From Hirundichthys speculiger (lineage: Eukaryota; Chordata; Actinopteri; Beloniformes; Exocoetidae): 64,000 nucleotides of DNA. The DNA lies in assembly GCA_018398805.1 (NCBI GenBank), contig JAGFBZ010002332.1, positions 375,001 to 439,000 of the forward strand. The letters run 5' to 3'. Numbering within the stretch: position 1 is the stretch's first letter; each line of letters begins with the position of its first letter. The position numbers and the translations under genes were made by a program. The notes under the pieces were generated by a model, which was not told where the DNA came from, did not search any database, and saw only the letters and a list, made by a program, of their open reading frames with translations. Positions 1 through 10,214 of this stretch are shown here, piece after piece.

Positions 1-640
1 TGTTTTACCAAAATGACGCTGGGCATTAAGACTAAATTACGCCACTTTGGTTTCATGTGTTCATAGGACATTGTGGTCCTTTGTCTTGTGGTTTGGCAAA
101 TACAGTTTTGCAAGCATCATTCGTTTGAAGGCAACCCTTCCAAACAAACTTAAATCTTCCTTAAATTGTGCTATCGTGACACTGTTTTTTGTGTTTCTCT
201 CAACATTTAACAGTCTGACCTTTGGGGTGGACATACCTTTGGTGGGATGTCCACTTCCTGGAAGACTGACCACTGTCTTGAAAGTTTTCCAATTGTGAAT
301 AATCTTTCTCATTCAAGTTGAACATAAAATTCTTTGGACATGGTTTTATAATCCATTGCTGATTGATATACATCAACAACTGATTATGTCTTTCCCTCTT
401 AGCACCGTGTTATTACACAGACGCCTCAATGCTCCAGACCAACAAACCACTGGACAATTGCAGATGATCGGTTCATCATGGACTGATGATTAGAGGGACC
501 TGACTGCAATCTTCCCAGTTAAATCCCACGTAAGCAGTAAGGGGTACTTCGTATTGCCCGTGATTTTCTCTGTTTTGCTTAATTTGTGTTACAAAAAATA
601 ATGACACAAAATAAATATCATTCAATTTATTTATTTATTC
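1..640 (-). pseudogene. Tc1-like transposase remnant, N-terminal half, antisense
   Basis: Read on the minus strand, 312 to 61 gives an open frame starting MRKIIHNWKTFKTV, the helix-turn-helix end of a Tc1-type paired-like DNA-binding domain, and ending in LFGRVAFKRMM, which resembles the GLFGRVARRK segment that follows the HTH in these transposases. The plus strand further right (to about 640) matches the 5' non-coding part of the same fish family, including the short aataatgacacaaaa tract near the end. The DDE catalytic domain would lie left of the window edge. No TIR with a TA target site could be fixed. The frame lacks a proper upstream start region and is diverged, so it is a dead copy. 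The same family appears again at 21185-21660 as the catalytic part. Family assignment is from recognition, not a search. Confidence 0.7.
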
Positions 641-3078
641 CCACAAAAATTGTAGCATGTCACCCAAAGAGAAATGTTGTTAAAATTAAGAATAAACAGA
701 GGTTGAATGACAAGAACCAAAATCATAAGGTATGATTAAAAAAAAAAAAAATCACATCAACTTTGTTAAAAAAAAAAAAAAAAAAACATACATTTTTAAA
801 ACTATTGCATTTACCCACAGTTTGCTGAACTGAAGTGCCAAAGCCTGCGACATTGATATAATGACCACTTTTCAAGGGGTGCAACAATTTCACTGTTTTT
901 AGTTTACCACTCAAACAGACCTAATGGAGTGAAAATAAAACTCCAAGGATAAAGGTCTTCTGGTTGTGACAAGGGCTGCTTGTTGTTGAAAACAGTATAA
1001 TTATTGTGGTATGGAGCAAAACCATCTCTGCACACATCCTGCCATTACTGCTTACATCACATATACCCCAGTGGGATAATTCCAGTAAGCTGTTTTAACT
1101 GTACTTATTGAACAGAATCTACATCAGCAAACAAGCAAACATTGAAGTCCATTATTACTATCTGAGAACTGAAATTAAAGTGTTTTTTTTTTTTTATTTC
1201 TCACTGTGGTGTTTGTCCATTTGCGTGAGCCAGTGAAGTGATCCTTAATGGATGAAAAGCCTGGAATTATGACCTGGAAAAGCATTAAAACTGTTTTCTC
1301 TCGGCTTTTACTCTGACAAAAGACCCAGGCATAGGGTACATTTCAACTTTTCTTGCTTCAAGCTCTTTCAAAAGTGTTCTCTCGTGGTGTATTTAAGGGA
1401 TTAGATCTTCTATAACTGGATGATCTTTTCATGTCCACGGCATCACATTTTGTCACAACTACTTTGCGTCACAAATCAGTGTATCTTTGACAGGGTAACT
1501 TTGACATTTCTGGTTCTGGGTAAAAACTTACTGTTGAAAAGTAGTGTACCTGCAACCAAACAGCAATTCTGTCCTAGACCTAACTTTTTAGTTTTGATTT
1601 ATACACCTAAGGCAGTACTTCGACTGTGTCAGTCAATATTTTTCTTTGGTGCTGTTGACCTTTTCCGAAGTGTAGCTATTAATACCATTACATGGGAGTT
1701 ACCGTGGCTTTTGAGAGGCAGCTGCTGTCTTCTCTTACCAGAACTGTTCCATATACGATGGATTTTACTAAAACACAGACCGACCTACTTTCACCTCTGA
1801 CCACCTCCAAGGTTACAGACAGATTCCACAGTTAAAATATAATTACAAGAAGCCTGAGTTGAGGTGAGCAACAGTAATTTCGGTTGTTCGGTGTGAAACG
1901 GCAATCCGATTCAATTTTTTCTACATCTTGGCATTATTACGATAAAGTCAAGCATGTTTAATACCAACCATACATTAGAGCACTCTGCAAATTCTTTCGA
2001 AGGACTTTTAAAAGACTGACATGCGACATTTAAAGACTATAAGCCAGAGTTTAAAGTTTCAGACTTTACTGTACTGGGGATCTTACATGGTCACCATGTG
2101 CATGACGACAACCAATTAACAGCTTTCTCATTGGTTGTTGACACTGATTACATAATAGAATTACAGTTTTTATGAGTCAAGACAAAAGACTTGTGGATAA
2201 TTTTAGACATGCTTGATTTTATCATAAGGCCAACACACAAAGAGAACTGCCTCCAATTTCCAATATTTTTGCTCGCGTATATTGCGTATTGTTGGGTGGT
2301 TACCGATATATGAAAAGTGACCCTGCCCATGACTTGCACTGATCTTATACTTTGTGATTGTTTACATGCCTGATTTAAATTAATGAATCGCTACATCATC
2401 TTGCCGTTAATGTCTGCATAAGTCCATTTGCAGACATGGAACGGGGAAACTTTTAAAACGTACAGGGCAATAGGTCCTGAGGAAAACTGGGAAACACTGC
2501 TCTCAAGTTCGCCAGAAGAGATTGTTGCTCAAACTTACCCAAACAGCAAGTGGAACCAAAGTAAGCAGGTGATACAGGAACTCAAAAGAAGATGGAAAAA
2601 TATTTCTCCCAAACTCAGATCAAACTTATGATCTTAGGTCTCATGAGTCAAGTCCATGTGGGTTTCTGCTATGCACCTGCAGCCTGCAACTAAAGATTTG
2701 ATTACTTTTTTATTCTACTTGAGCATATTAAAGTTTAACTGGTTTGTATTCAGAGAGAGCACTGTTCAGGGGCCACGGTTGGTGCTTAGAGAAAATCCAG
2801 GTGGCCATAAAAATGCATTTAGGAAGACACCAGCGAGGAGAAAAAAAAAAAAATCTTTCTACCAACCCCCCTGCCAGATTTCCAGGCAGCAAAATGCATC
2901 TCGGTACTATTTGTGCAGCTTATAATGGAATTCAGCAAAGAGGAATGAAAAATGAGCATTTGTTTTCAGGCATTACAAATGTAGGCAACACTCACATTGA
3001 AAAAAAAAAAACATTCATTGGACTTTCTGAAAGATAATTTAAGTGACGTGATTGCTTCATTGGAATAGATATACTTGA
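641..3078. other. unclassified non-coding stretch
   Basis: AT-rich sequence with poly-A/T runs near 738, 768, 1182 and 2829. Two isolated open frames are present: 1420-1800 (126 codons, leucine/phenylalanine rich, no recognised domain) and 2428-2631 (67 codons, starting MQTWNGETFKTY and rich in K/W/E near its end). The second has an AG-preceded start that could be a splice acceptor, but I recognise neither and treat both as chance or decayed repeat. No TIR, LTR or RNA gene was found here. Confidence 0.4.
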
Positions 3079-3294
3079 ATCCAAATTAGGGATGCACATG
3101 GTTAACCATTTAACCATTAACCAATAACAGTAACTCTAACCGATTAATACTAACGGTCAATTTTGTTTTTAAGCTACATAATTCAATCAACTCATAGGGG
3201 GGGCGGTCGATGGGTGCAGCAACAGGCCTCTGATTGGTCAATTCTACATCCGCCCGCTTCTTAAAATCTCTAATCCATTTTTGAACAACAGAAC

Positions 3295-3501
3295 GTGTCA
3301 TCGAAAAAAAATTATCGAGTCTATATATCAATCATCGAGGAGGAGTACCCACATCTGTACGATTCTGGTTCTCCACACTACAAAGACAGCACATATTCTA
3401 GTAATTCATGGAGGGAGATTGTGATGAATGTGGGTCTGGTTACGGCTGAGACGGTGAGGAAGTGGAAAAACGTAAGAGATAAGTTTAGTAAGTTTAGCTA
3501 G
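3295..3501 (+). pseudogene. MADF (Myb/SANT-like) domain fragment
   Basis: The frame of 68 codons contains the usual order of a MADF domain: an IIEEEYPHLYD helix, then PHYKDSTYSSNSWREI, then a central helix with VGLVTAETV, then RKWKNVRDKFSK. The conserved aromatic and W positions (YPHLYD, SWREI, RKWKNVRDKF) are all present. MADF domains bind DNA and occur in Adf-1-like factors and in the accessory Myb-like protein of PIF/Harbinger transposons. The frame stops straight after the domain, and no PIF nuclease is seen nearby. Finding it between hAT ends suggests capture, or a hAT family that carried such a gene. It could also be a chance remnant of an older element. The domain call is from motif reading. 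Confidence 0.6.
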
Positions 3502-3589
3502 TTCGTGATTGTCGCTCTTGCGTTGTGGCGTGGAATAACATAACGGAGACCGCGCTAGTATAAATCAAAAGTGACGGCGGCATCTCTGC

Positions 3590-3682
3590 GACAAGCTGAT
3601 GGCGACACATTGCCGCAAGAGTATCCATGGGGAAGTGTCCGCATGCGTCCATGACAACGCGTGCAACATCGCCGCAGCCAAC
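3590..3682 (+). pseudogene. hAT transposase fragment around the second catalytic Asp
   Basis: Reading from 3590 gives DKL, then a diverged stretch with SIHGEVSACVHDNACNIAA. This aligns with DKL ... LIGRVIACVHDNARNIVSA in the transposase at 15431-17403, where HDNA carries the second catalytic aspartate of hAT enzymes. About 31 codons remain. The first catalytic region and the C-terminal dimerisation domain are missing. It confirms that the 667-bp element derives from a BED-type hAT autonomous parent. Confidence 0.7.
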
Positions 3683-3789
3683 CCTCCCGGACTTATCGGT
3701 TAACGGTTATTAATCGTTAAAGGGCGTCAATTAACGTGTAATGTGTATCCCTAATCCAAAGGACAATATCTGGTTTTCTGGGTTGAGTC

Positions 3790-3965
3790 CAACAAGCAAG
3801 CAAGAAAAATTGCAGTTCCTTGAATGGCCACTAGGAGCTAACTCCAAAAGTCAGCCTCCATTTGTCCCTGTTTTAAAAATAAATGCAACTTTGCAGCGAA
3901 AATAAGCATATTTGCAGCCTGGTTCAAAAAGCAGTTTTAGTTTCCTTAGCCTCCTGGATTATTTG
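3790..3965 (-). repeat. interspersed repeat, copy 1 (inverted relative of 23690-23905)
   Basis: The segment gcagttccttgaatggccac with the following ctaggagc is the reverse complement, with substitutions, of the segment near 23834-23870 (ctagtggacatttgaagaac). Both sit in stretches with the same wording as a common fish repeat that mentions no protein. Ends are not defined and no coding is seen. Confidence 0.4.
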
Positions 3966-4165
3966 GTTTTATGATACGCCAAATTTTTTCTATTGATGAA
4001 ATGTCTGGACTGCAATTCCACATTGCAGTCCAGACACCGAGGAACATTTTTCTGAAATTGTTCCCCAATTTTTAGACACAGTTTGATGCATATTAGTGAA
4101 CCTTTGCCTCTCCTCTCATCCCCAGTCATGTTACTGACATGTTGCCAAATAGCCGAAATGGTAAA

Positions 4166-4318
4166 TGGACTGCACTTATATACCGGTTTCCCACACCATC
4201 AAGGTGCCCTCAGAGTGGTTTATAATGGCCTCTCATTCACCCTCAACACACATTCACACACCAGTGGGCGGCTGCTACCATGCAAGGCTCTACCAGACCT
4301 ACTGGGGGCAAGTTAGGG
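4166..4318 (-). repeat. decayed tRNA-type fish SINE body
   Basis: The plus strand reads ctcattcaccctcaacacac, then attcacacacc, then gctgctaccatgcaaggc and ctactgggggcaagttag. This is the reverse complement of the body common to many fish SINEs (conserved words: gggcaagacactgaacccc, ggcagctctgccat, gtgtgtgaatgggtgaatg). The tRNA-like head is lost, and a Tc1 remnant abuts it on the right. Recognised from wording only. Confidence 0.45.
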
Positions 4319-4500
4319 TTGCTGGTCCAACCTTTTGGAGATGTGTTGGTGCCATCAAAGTCAAAAATGAAATGGTAAAATGTCCCAGTTTCAACATCTG
4401 ATATGTCCTTTATGTTCTCTTGGGAATAAAATATGCATTTATGAGATTTGCATTCTGTTTTTCTGAACATTTTACACAGCGTTCCGATTTTTGGGAATCA
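4319..4500 (-). mobile_element. Tc1-type element 3' end fragment (family C)
   Basis: Minus-strand sequence gives the characteristic 3' region of a fish Tc1 family: words such as ggaacgctgtgtaaaatgtt, aaaaacagaatgc, tattttattcccaagag, atatcagatgttgaaact and accatttcat. The same words recur at 43795-43935 and 58437-58640, and the transposase part of this family is at 51005-51690. No coding remains here. Ends and target site are not intact. Confidence 0.6.
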
Positions 4501-5714
4501 CTTATTCAGTAATACTCATTAACAATGTCTCCCTTATGTGTTTTTAAATAATATATTTAGTGTCTTGATGAATTCCATCTGGATAAAAGTCACGTAAGAC
4601 TGCTTGATATCAAATGACGACAAATCGTTTTAATTTTACCTTAATTTAAACATAGCTGTCTAAGTGAAGCGATATGACCTTCTGCCCTGCTAAATAAGCA
4701 GCATTCCTGCAGACCCCGTCTCGGTGGAGATCATTTTTAGAATGAGGTTTTCACTTACTCATCCTCTTCCTGACAGGAGAATACATCATCAGCAAAGTGC
4801 ACAAGGTACAAAGACAGCTGGCTTCTCAGATTAATTTCACCACCTCCTTAATCTCAACTCCATAGCGAAAGTAAGCCATTTACTTGGTATTCACTTCAGG
4901 TGAATTTCCACCACTTTTTTCCCGAACCCTTTCTTTGAAGCAACATACACAAGCGCGCACAACTCCACAATGTCACGGACAATCACTTTGACCAGGCACA
5001 GGGCCAAAGCCTGCATAAGAACTGTAATTTCATCCTGCTGCTGAGCTGGGTCACCTTATTGTTGACCTACACATGTGTGTGAGTCCCTGTGTGTGAAGGG
5101 GAGTGATATCAGTGTTGGTTTTTGTGTACCACTCAGCTATGAATGTTTTCATGGCGAGGATAGTTTAATGGATTCAGAAAACACCACCGGCTTCAGCTGG
5201 CTACGATGAAGGCCATGCACCGCTGAAATTATGCGCTTTTAAGCTGTACTGTATGACGACTGAAATTTACAAAGCATTACTGCAAAGAAAAACGACTTGA
5301 GAAGCAGGAAGAAACTTCAGCTGCTGTTTCAAGTGAGACTGAATGCAGCCGCGGCAAAAGTAAATCATAGCTTTACATACCACAAGAATGCCCGCTGTTT
5401 TGTTTGGCTCCTGCGGTGCAAGAACAAAATCACCGACAGTGGCTAGCAGCTAGTATGCTCTTAGCTGGGAGAAGCAGAGAAGAGTACTGCCAAAGAAGAT
5501 ATAATGTGCCATTGTAAATGGTGGCACCTGCAATAACTTGCACTGGATAAACTGCACGCTGTGTTTAGAACATTTTCACCACTTAAATTTGTCACTAGAT
5601 ATTACAAGTCGATGCATCAATGTTCTCTTTAAAGCCATGCAGAGTACTTTTCAAGTGCCTGTTGTGTTGACATAATGTGTATGACTGAATGTATTCTGTA
5701 CAGGTATATCTATT
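4501..5714. other. unclassified non-coding stretch
   Basis: No reading frame with domain content, no TIR pair and no RNA gene was seen. Composition is mixed and non-repetitive. Nothing can be assigned. Confidence 0.4.
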
Positions 5715-5905
5715 CCATTCCACCAGGGGGTGTTATTGGTTTTATGGGGGGTAAAATGTGATTGGTGATGTCACACCCCATATAAAATGAATGTCCCCCT
5801 CTTTGCAATTTGCTCTTGGCCCTCTCTCAACCTGATGGTTCATCAAGAGCTATTTTGTTTGTCATAATAAAAATGCCAAAAAGGCTGAAGAGATATTTCG
5901 TATCA
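5715..5905 (+). promoter_or_regulatory. promoter-like / LTR-like block
   Basis: A compact arrangement of a palindromic gtgatgtcac motif (5764-5773), a TATA-like box (atataaaatg, around 5780-5789) and a polyadenylation signal (aataaaaatg, around 5867-5876) lies within about 100 bp. This is how the U3-R-U5 part of a retroelement LTR is laid out. It is preceded by ccaccagggggtg, one mismatch from the CTCF core. No clean TG...CA borders with a target duplication could be found, so it may instead be a decayed solo LTR or coincidence. Confidence 0.3.
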
Positions 5906-6278
5906 TCTACTTTTCTAAATTGGAATTATTATTCTGTTGCGTGTTAGAAGTGAATCTGCTAACATGTTTTATCACTTCCTGTTTACCTACCTTGTGCTTG
6001 GTTAAATTTGTAGCTTCATCTGGCACATTGAATATAATTTCAATCCATCTTCTAATCGAATATGTCAAGCTGCTATATGTTGCTCAATAAATTTCTGTTG
6101 AAGCATCTATTGTCTTAAAGCCATTTGATGTAGCAGTATTATTTCTGACCACATGGGGGCATTTAAATGCTTTGCTGAGAAAAGAGCTTTTTGTGTGGTA
6201 TGCAGCTGGCATGAGGTCAGAAGTGATGTTGGTACAGATTTTTTTTCTCCACAAATTCATACAATTTTTGGTTCCCTT

Positions 6279-6744
6279 CAGTGTTGCCAGATGTTGAAAA
6301 TGAAATTATCATACAGAGACCCCAAAATTACTGTACTTTAGCCCAAACTATCGTACACTTAATCCAACCATGACGCAGCTAAGATTACATGCGCCTTGAC
6401 TGTGTTTGGTCTTTATTGTAGTGATAGGAGTTGTCAGAGCCTTCTTCTTTGCATTAGCATTACAGTAGTTGGCCTCCTGGTTTTGGGGCTCTATCGCCAC
6501 CTTCCACTCATGCTCACAAGTGACACTACATGAACACATTTCACTTCCTATGGTCGCTTCACAATAAACGCAACCCGTCATTTTGTTGCTCAAAAGCTTT
6601 TAATTTGAAATAGCTAAACAGGTGTTTCATGGGAAAGTCGAAATTATCATACAATTGGTTTTCTTTACAATTATTGATTGTACATCGTACAAAGGGCTAA
6701 ATTATCGTACAAATACGATAATTTTTGTACATCTGGCAACACTG
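6279..6744. mobile_element. 466-bp hAT MITE with perfect 8-bp TSD
   Basis: Left end CAGTGTTGCCAGATGT is the exact inverse of the right end ACATCTGGCAACACTG. The flanks are identical 8-bp duplications gttccctt at 6271-6278 and 6745-6752. Subterminal ATCGTACAA/TTATCGTAC words occur inside both ends and are candidate transposase binding sites. An open minus frame at 6593-6348 (81 codons, several Cys) shows no domain I recognise and is probably not a gene. A non-autonomous hAT; the perfect duplication suggests a fairly recent insertion compared with its neighbours. Confidence 0.85.
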
Positions 6745-6752
6745 GTTCCCTT

Positions 6753-9420
6753 GGTCCCGGACCAGGACCCGACTCGTTGGACTGCAACGTAAATTTATTA
6801 GAGACAAAACACATGAATTGGAAAAGTAAAGATTAAATTATAAACAAAATAACATTAAAAGCCTTAGAGAACAGACTAGTGCCATATAGCAAAAAAAAAA
6901 TGGCGTAAGCCCTGCTCAGCCACACTCCTCAGCTTTGTCCACAAGTTCACAAGTGCAGCCAGTAAAGAAATTAGAACAAACCTGTGCTCTGACTTATGCA
7001 CTGCTGTTGAATGCAGAGGGGTGCAACACAATCTCTTGACATCCTTGAATCTAAATACCTAAAAGAAACATACAAATGGTCTATTTTTACCCAAATCTCT
7101 GCACCTCGTCTTGTAGAATAGAGCAACTGTTCCACTCTGTTTCTTTTAAGAGGTGTGTCTTCTTTGAAACTGGCAGTACAGCTTTGTGCAACCACACAGA
7201 GGTAAATTTGGACACAGATTATGCTCAGAAACGCTGAAATAAGTGATACCAAATGTGAATTCATACCTGGCCTGAGAATGCAGACAAACACACAGGCCAA
7301 CTAAGCTAACACTGCATTGCACCATACCGAAAGAAATACACTTAACTGGAAGTCAAAAAGTTAACTGAAAGTTATAATTTCTTCATTGTGTATAGGCTTC
7401 ATAAACAAGGGCTTTCACTGCTGGGCAATGCTTAATCAGCATTTGCTTTTGAAATGGCAACTTAAAGCTAAGGCCTAGAACAAATACTCAGATATATGGA
7501 TATATGTTTGTTTGGAGAACATATGGTTTTCAACAGAGGCTACCAAAGTACTACTGAACATGACGTGCAAGGGTGCAGCACTCATACTCATCCAGGGCTT
7601 TGCAGACCTGTGCCTTTCTGGTCTTCCTGGCACTGGTGACTTCCTCCGGTTATTCCAGGCCAAAGCAGATGGGATCACCACTCATGTAGCCATCAGTGCT
7701 GATCTGTTCCTTGTTGAAATGATGGGAATATAGCCTGGATTTTCTTGTGAGGTCCAGCACATCGATAATTCTTCCCCATTTCGTCCTTTCCCTCATGCCA
7801 AATTACTGTCTTCCATCTTTTCTGAGCAGTGTGATCTTTCAGCCACTTGAACCATGTCATGTCATGTCAGTCATGAAGGGATAGATGTGCAGCTTCTTTG
7901 CTTTGGAGCCATGTGTTGTACACTCCACATCATTGCAGGAGTACAATGTGGTTGTTTAAAGATCAAAAATGATATAAAAATAATCACCTGTATGGCTTGT
8001 TGAGTTCTTTGCAGGAAGTGGTCATGTCTACAAAAAGCCCCAAATCCAACGGGTTACTGGTGGATACCTGGTGGATAAAAATAGTGCCATTTTGGGATAC
8101 ATGTGTAACCTCTATTTGGATATCCAGATTTTTTTTTCTTTCCCCTCTCTCTTGGCTACATGAATGTGGGCTTCACTTACCCAATGTCACATGCTTAAGC
8201 CACACTCACTTGCATGAGCTGTGTCGAAGCGTCAAACAGCAATACGCAGTTTTAGTAAGAGATACCAGGACAGTTACTTTAGCTCGCTTTTACTGATACT
8301 TGGATAGGGACTGTGAGAGCTAGCATATGCCTCCTGGAAGTAAGCAAATATTCTTTTAAAAGGAAATAATACAATTTTTTGGAACATGAAAAACTACTTA
8401 GTGCTGCTTTAACCAAAGCTGGTCTCCATATAAATATTTGTATCTACAGAGAGCTTGACATGTAGATTGCAAAAGCTGGATCTCGAACAAGCAACTTTTC
8501 TATTGTTGGATGACAGTCTGAGCCAAAGCTAGAGTCAAAGGATTTCTAGTGGATTTTTTTTCTCACAATCAAGCAAGAGTTATATTAAAATAAGTAAATA
8601 AATACAAACAAACCATATTGCCTCTGTTTGAATCTCTTTATATAGAGGAATTAATTCTCTCATTTCCCAATCTGCTTCTCGGAGAGAGGTAATGATCTAC
8701 TAGAATTGCTTTTCTCGACACAATAGCTCCATTTAAGACACATTTCCATTGCTTTTATAAGACACTTTTAAATCACCTGCAGTTACATCGCAACAACATT
8801 TGCCATCTATATCAGAAAGGCAGGAGCATACGTACATTCCATTGTAACCTTTTTGTATTTCTCAGCATGGGGGGCAGATCTAAATTTAAAACACATTTCC
8901 TAGATTGGTACTTTCAGCATGATGGCTTGCTTTCATGGCCACTATTATGGGGAACCCACTGATGCATTTACGTCTAAAAGATCACATGGACACTCAAAAA
9001 AAAAAAAAAAAGCATCTAACATTCAGTAAACTACTGCAGAATAGTACAATCAACATTCTGTCAATTGCTAGATTTTCCAATGCATCCAATGACCATATGC
9101 TGGTGCCCGATTCGGTTCCTCTGTTTAAATGAGGACCTAAACATAGGTTAACTTTCAGTTGTAAACACGATACTTAATATTTAGTGCATAAGATACATGC
9201 ATTAAATAGTGGCAGTTCACCAATGGCTGACTTTAGTCTGCCTTATATATATACTGTTAAAGTTCTCAAATTACTCTTGATATGCATTACATGCAGTTTT
9301 ATGTAAAATGACAAGGGTGTTGTTGAGACTGATCAAATGTCACAACTAGAAGAAAACACTTTATGGATAAGTGGTATTTGCTCAATTTGTTCTTTGCATG
9401 AATCAATTAGTCGTGGTTAT
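6753..9420. other. unclassified non-coding stretch
   Basis: Mostly unique-looking AT-rich sequence. The 7512-7740 part is relatively GC-rich and open on both strands (73 codons plus, 68 codons minus), but neither translation has a domain I recognise. Short cat-gtcatgtcat tandem words at 7851-7870. No TIR, LTR or RNA gene found. Confidence 0.4.
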
Positions 9421-9660
9421 TCCCAGCCAACATAGGGGCCCATCCGAAATATCAATGGTCTGAAAACCAGGGGCCCCATGTGGGATTGTGACCACTGGCC
9501 CCAGGTGAACTGCTTGCAGTTTTCTCGGCTTCATGGGCGGTGAATGCGCTTGGGCCCAGAGTGGCTCTTTCCGGGGTCCCACCTGGGTCAACCAAATAAG
9601 AAAACCCAAGCGGGCTATTCAGATGGAGCCAATACGAAACCAGCGGACAATCCTATATGG
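9421..9660. repeat. GC-rich decayed repeat with GGGGCCC words
   Basis: A 240-bp island, much richer in G and C than its surroundings, with repeated near-palindromic words (aggggccc at 9435, ggggcccca at 9472, tggccccag, tgggcccag, atgggacccc at 9657). This looks like an old minisatellite or repeat-derived block similar to the atgtgggacc repeats found scattered in fish genomes. The minus frame 9609-9403 is a by-product of the GC content. No gene. Confidence 0.35.
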
Positions 9661-10044
9661 GACCCCATTGTTTCAGCTCATATATATCTCAAATAGTCCT
9701 TAAATGCAAATGTTGGATGGTATCATTTTACTAAAATATCTTGGCAAAAACGGGAACAACATGGCAACATGCAGTACCTAATTCTTTCATATAACAGTGT
9801 CAATAACAACAGCAACAATGTGCCTTCATAGATATTTTCCAGTCCAGGGAGCACTCAAGGCACTTACACAGCACAAGTAGCTTTCTTTCACTGCCATACA
9901 CAAACTAATTAGATCAATTTATTTATTAGGCGTAATTATTCCTATAATTACTCCTATTGTTCCCATAATTGCTCCTGTAAATCAAATTAAGTCATAGTTA
10001 ATGTACATGAAGTCCAGGCAGGATTTAGTATGACCAATTAGTCT

Positions 10045-10200
10045 AAACAACATGTTTTAGGATGGGAGGAAATTGGGGTACCTGGGGAAAACCGCGGAGA
10101 CATACGGTGAACATGCGAACTCCACACAGAAAGAACCAGCTGAGCCGAAATCCAACTGAACCTTCTTGCCGTGAAGTGTCAGTGCTAATCACTGCGCTTT
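10045..10200 (+). repeat. fish interspersed repeat (gggaggaaa...aactccacacag), copy 1
   Basis: Contains in order gatgggaggaaattggggta, cctggggaaaaccgcggaga, and catgcgaactccacacagaa. This is the well-known fish repeat word order gggaggaaaccggag ... gagaaaaccc ... acatgcaaactccacacag. A second copy is at 56655-56785. It is usually found within LINE-related 3' regions, but I cannot name the parent. Non-coding. Confidence 0.55.
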
Positions 10201-10214
10201 CCGTCAGAAGGAGT

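Larger units (their letters stand above)
3087..3753. mobile_element. 667-bp hAT-type non-autonomous element carrying foreign coding pieces
   Basis: The ends are TAGGGATGCACAT on the left and ATGTGTATCCCTA on the right, an inverted pair. They are flanked by near-identical 8-bp duplications, atccaaat at 3079-3086 and atccaaag at 3754-3761 (7 of 8), the size expected of hAT transposition. Subterminal GGTTAA/TTAACC motifs repeat at both ends, as in the large hAT at 15200-17986, so the two probably use related transposases. The interior is not a simple deletion derivative: it holds a MADF-like frame (3295-3501) followed by a hAT catalytic-domain piece (3590-3682). It cannot move by itself. Confidence 0.75.

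Noticed and set aside
1420..1800. 126-codon open frame
   Set aside because: No domain, no splice or start context, hydrophobic residues expected from T-rich DNA.
7475..7733. Overlapping open frames on both strands (68 and 73 codons)
   Set aside because: No recognised domain on either strand; likely chance in a GC-richer patch or an unidentified old repeat.
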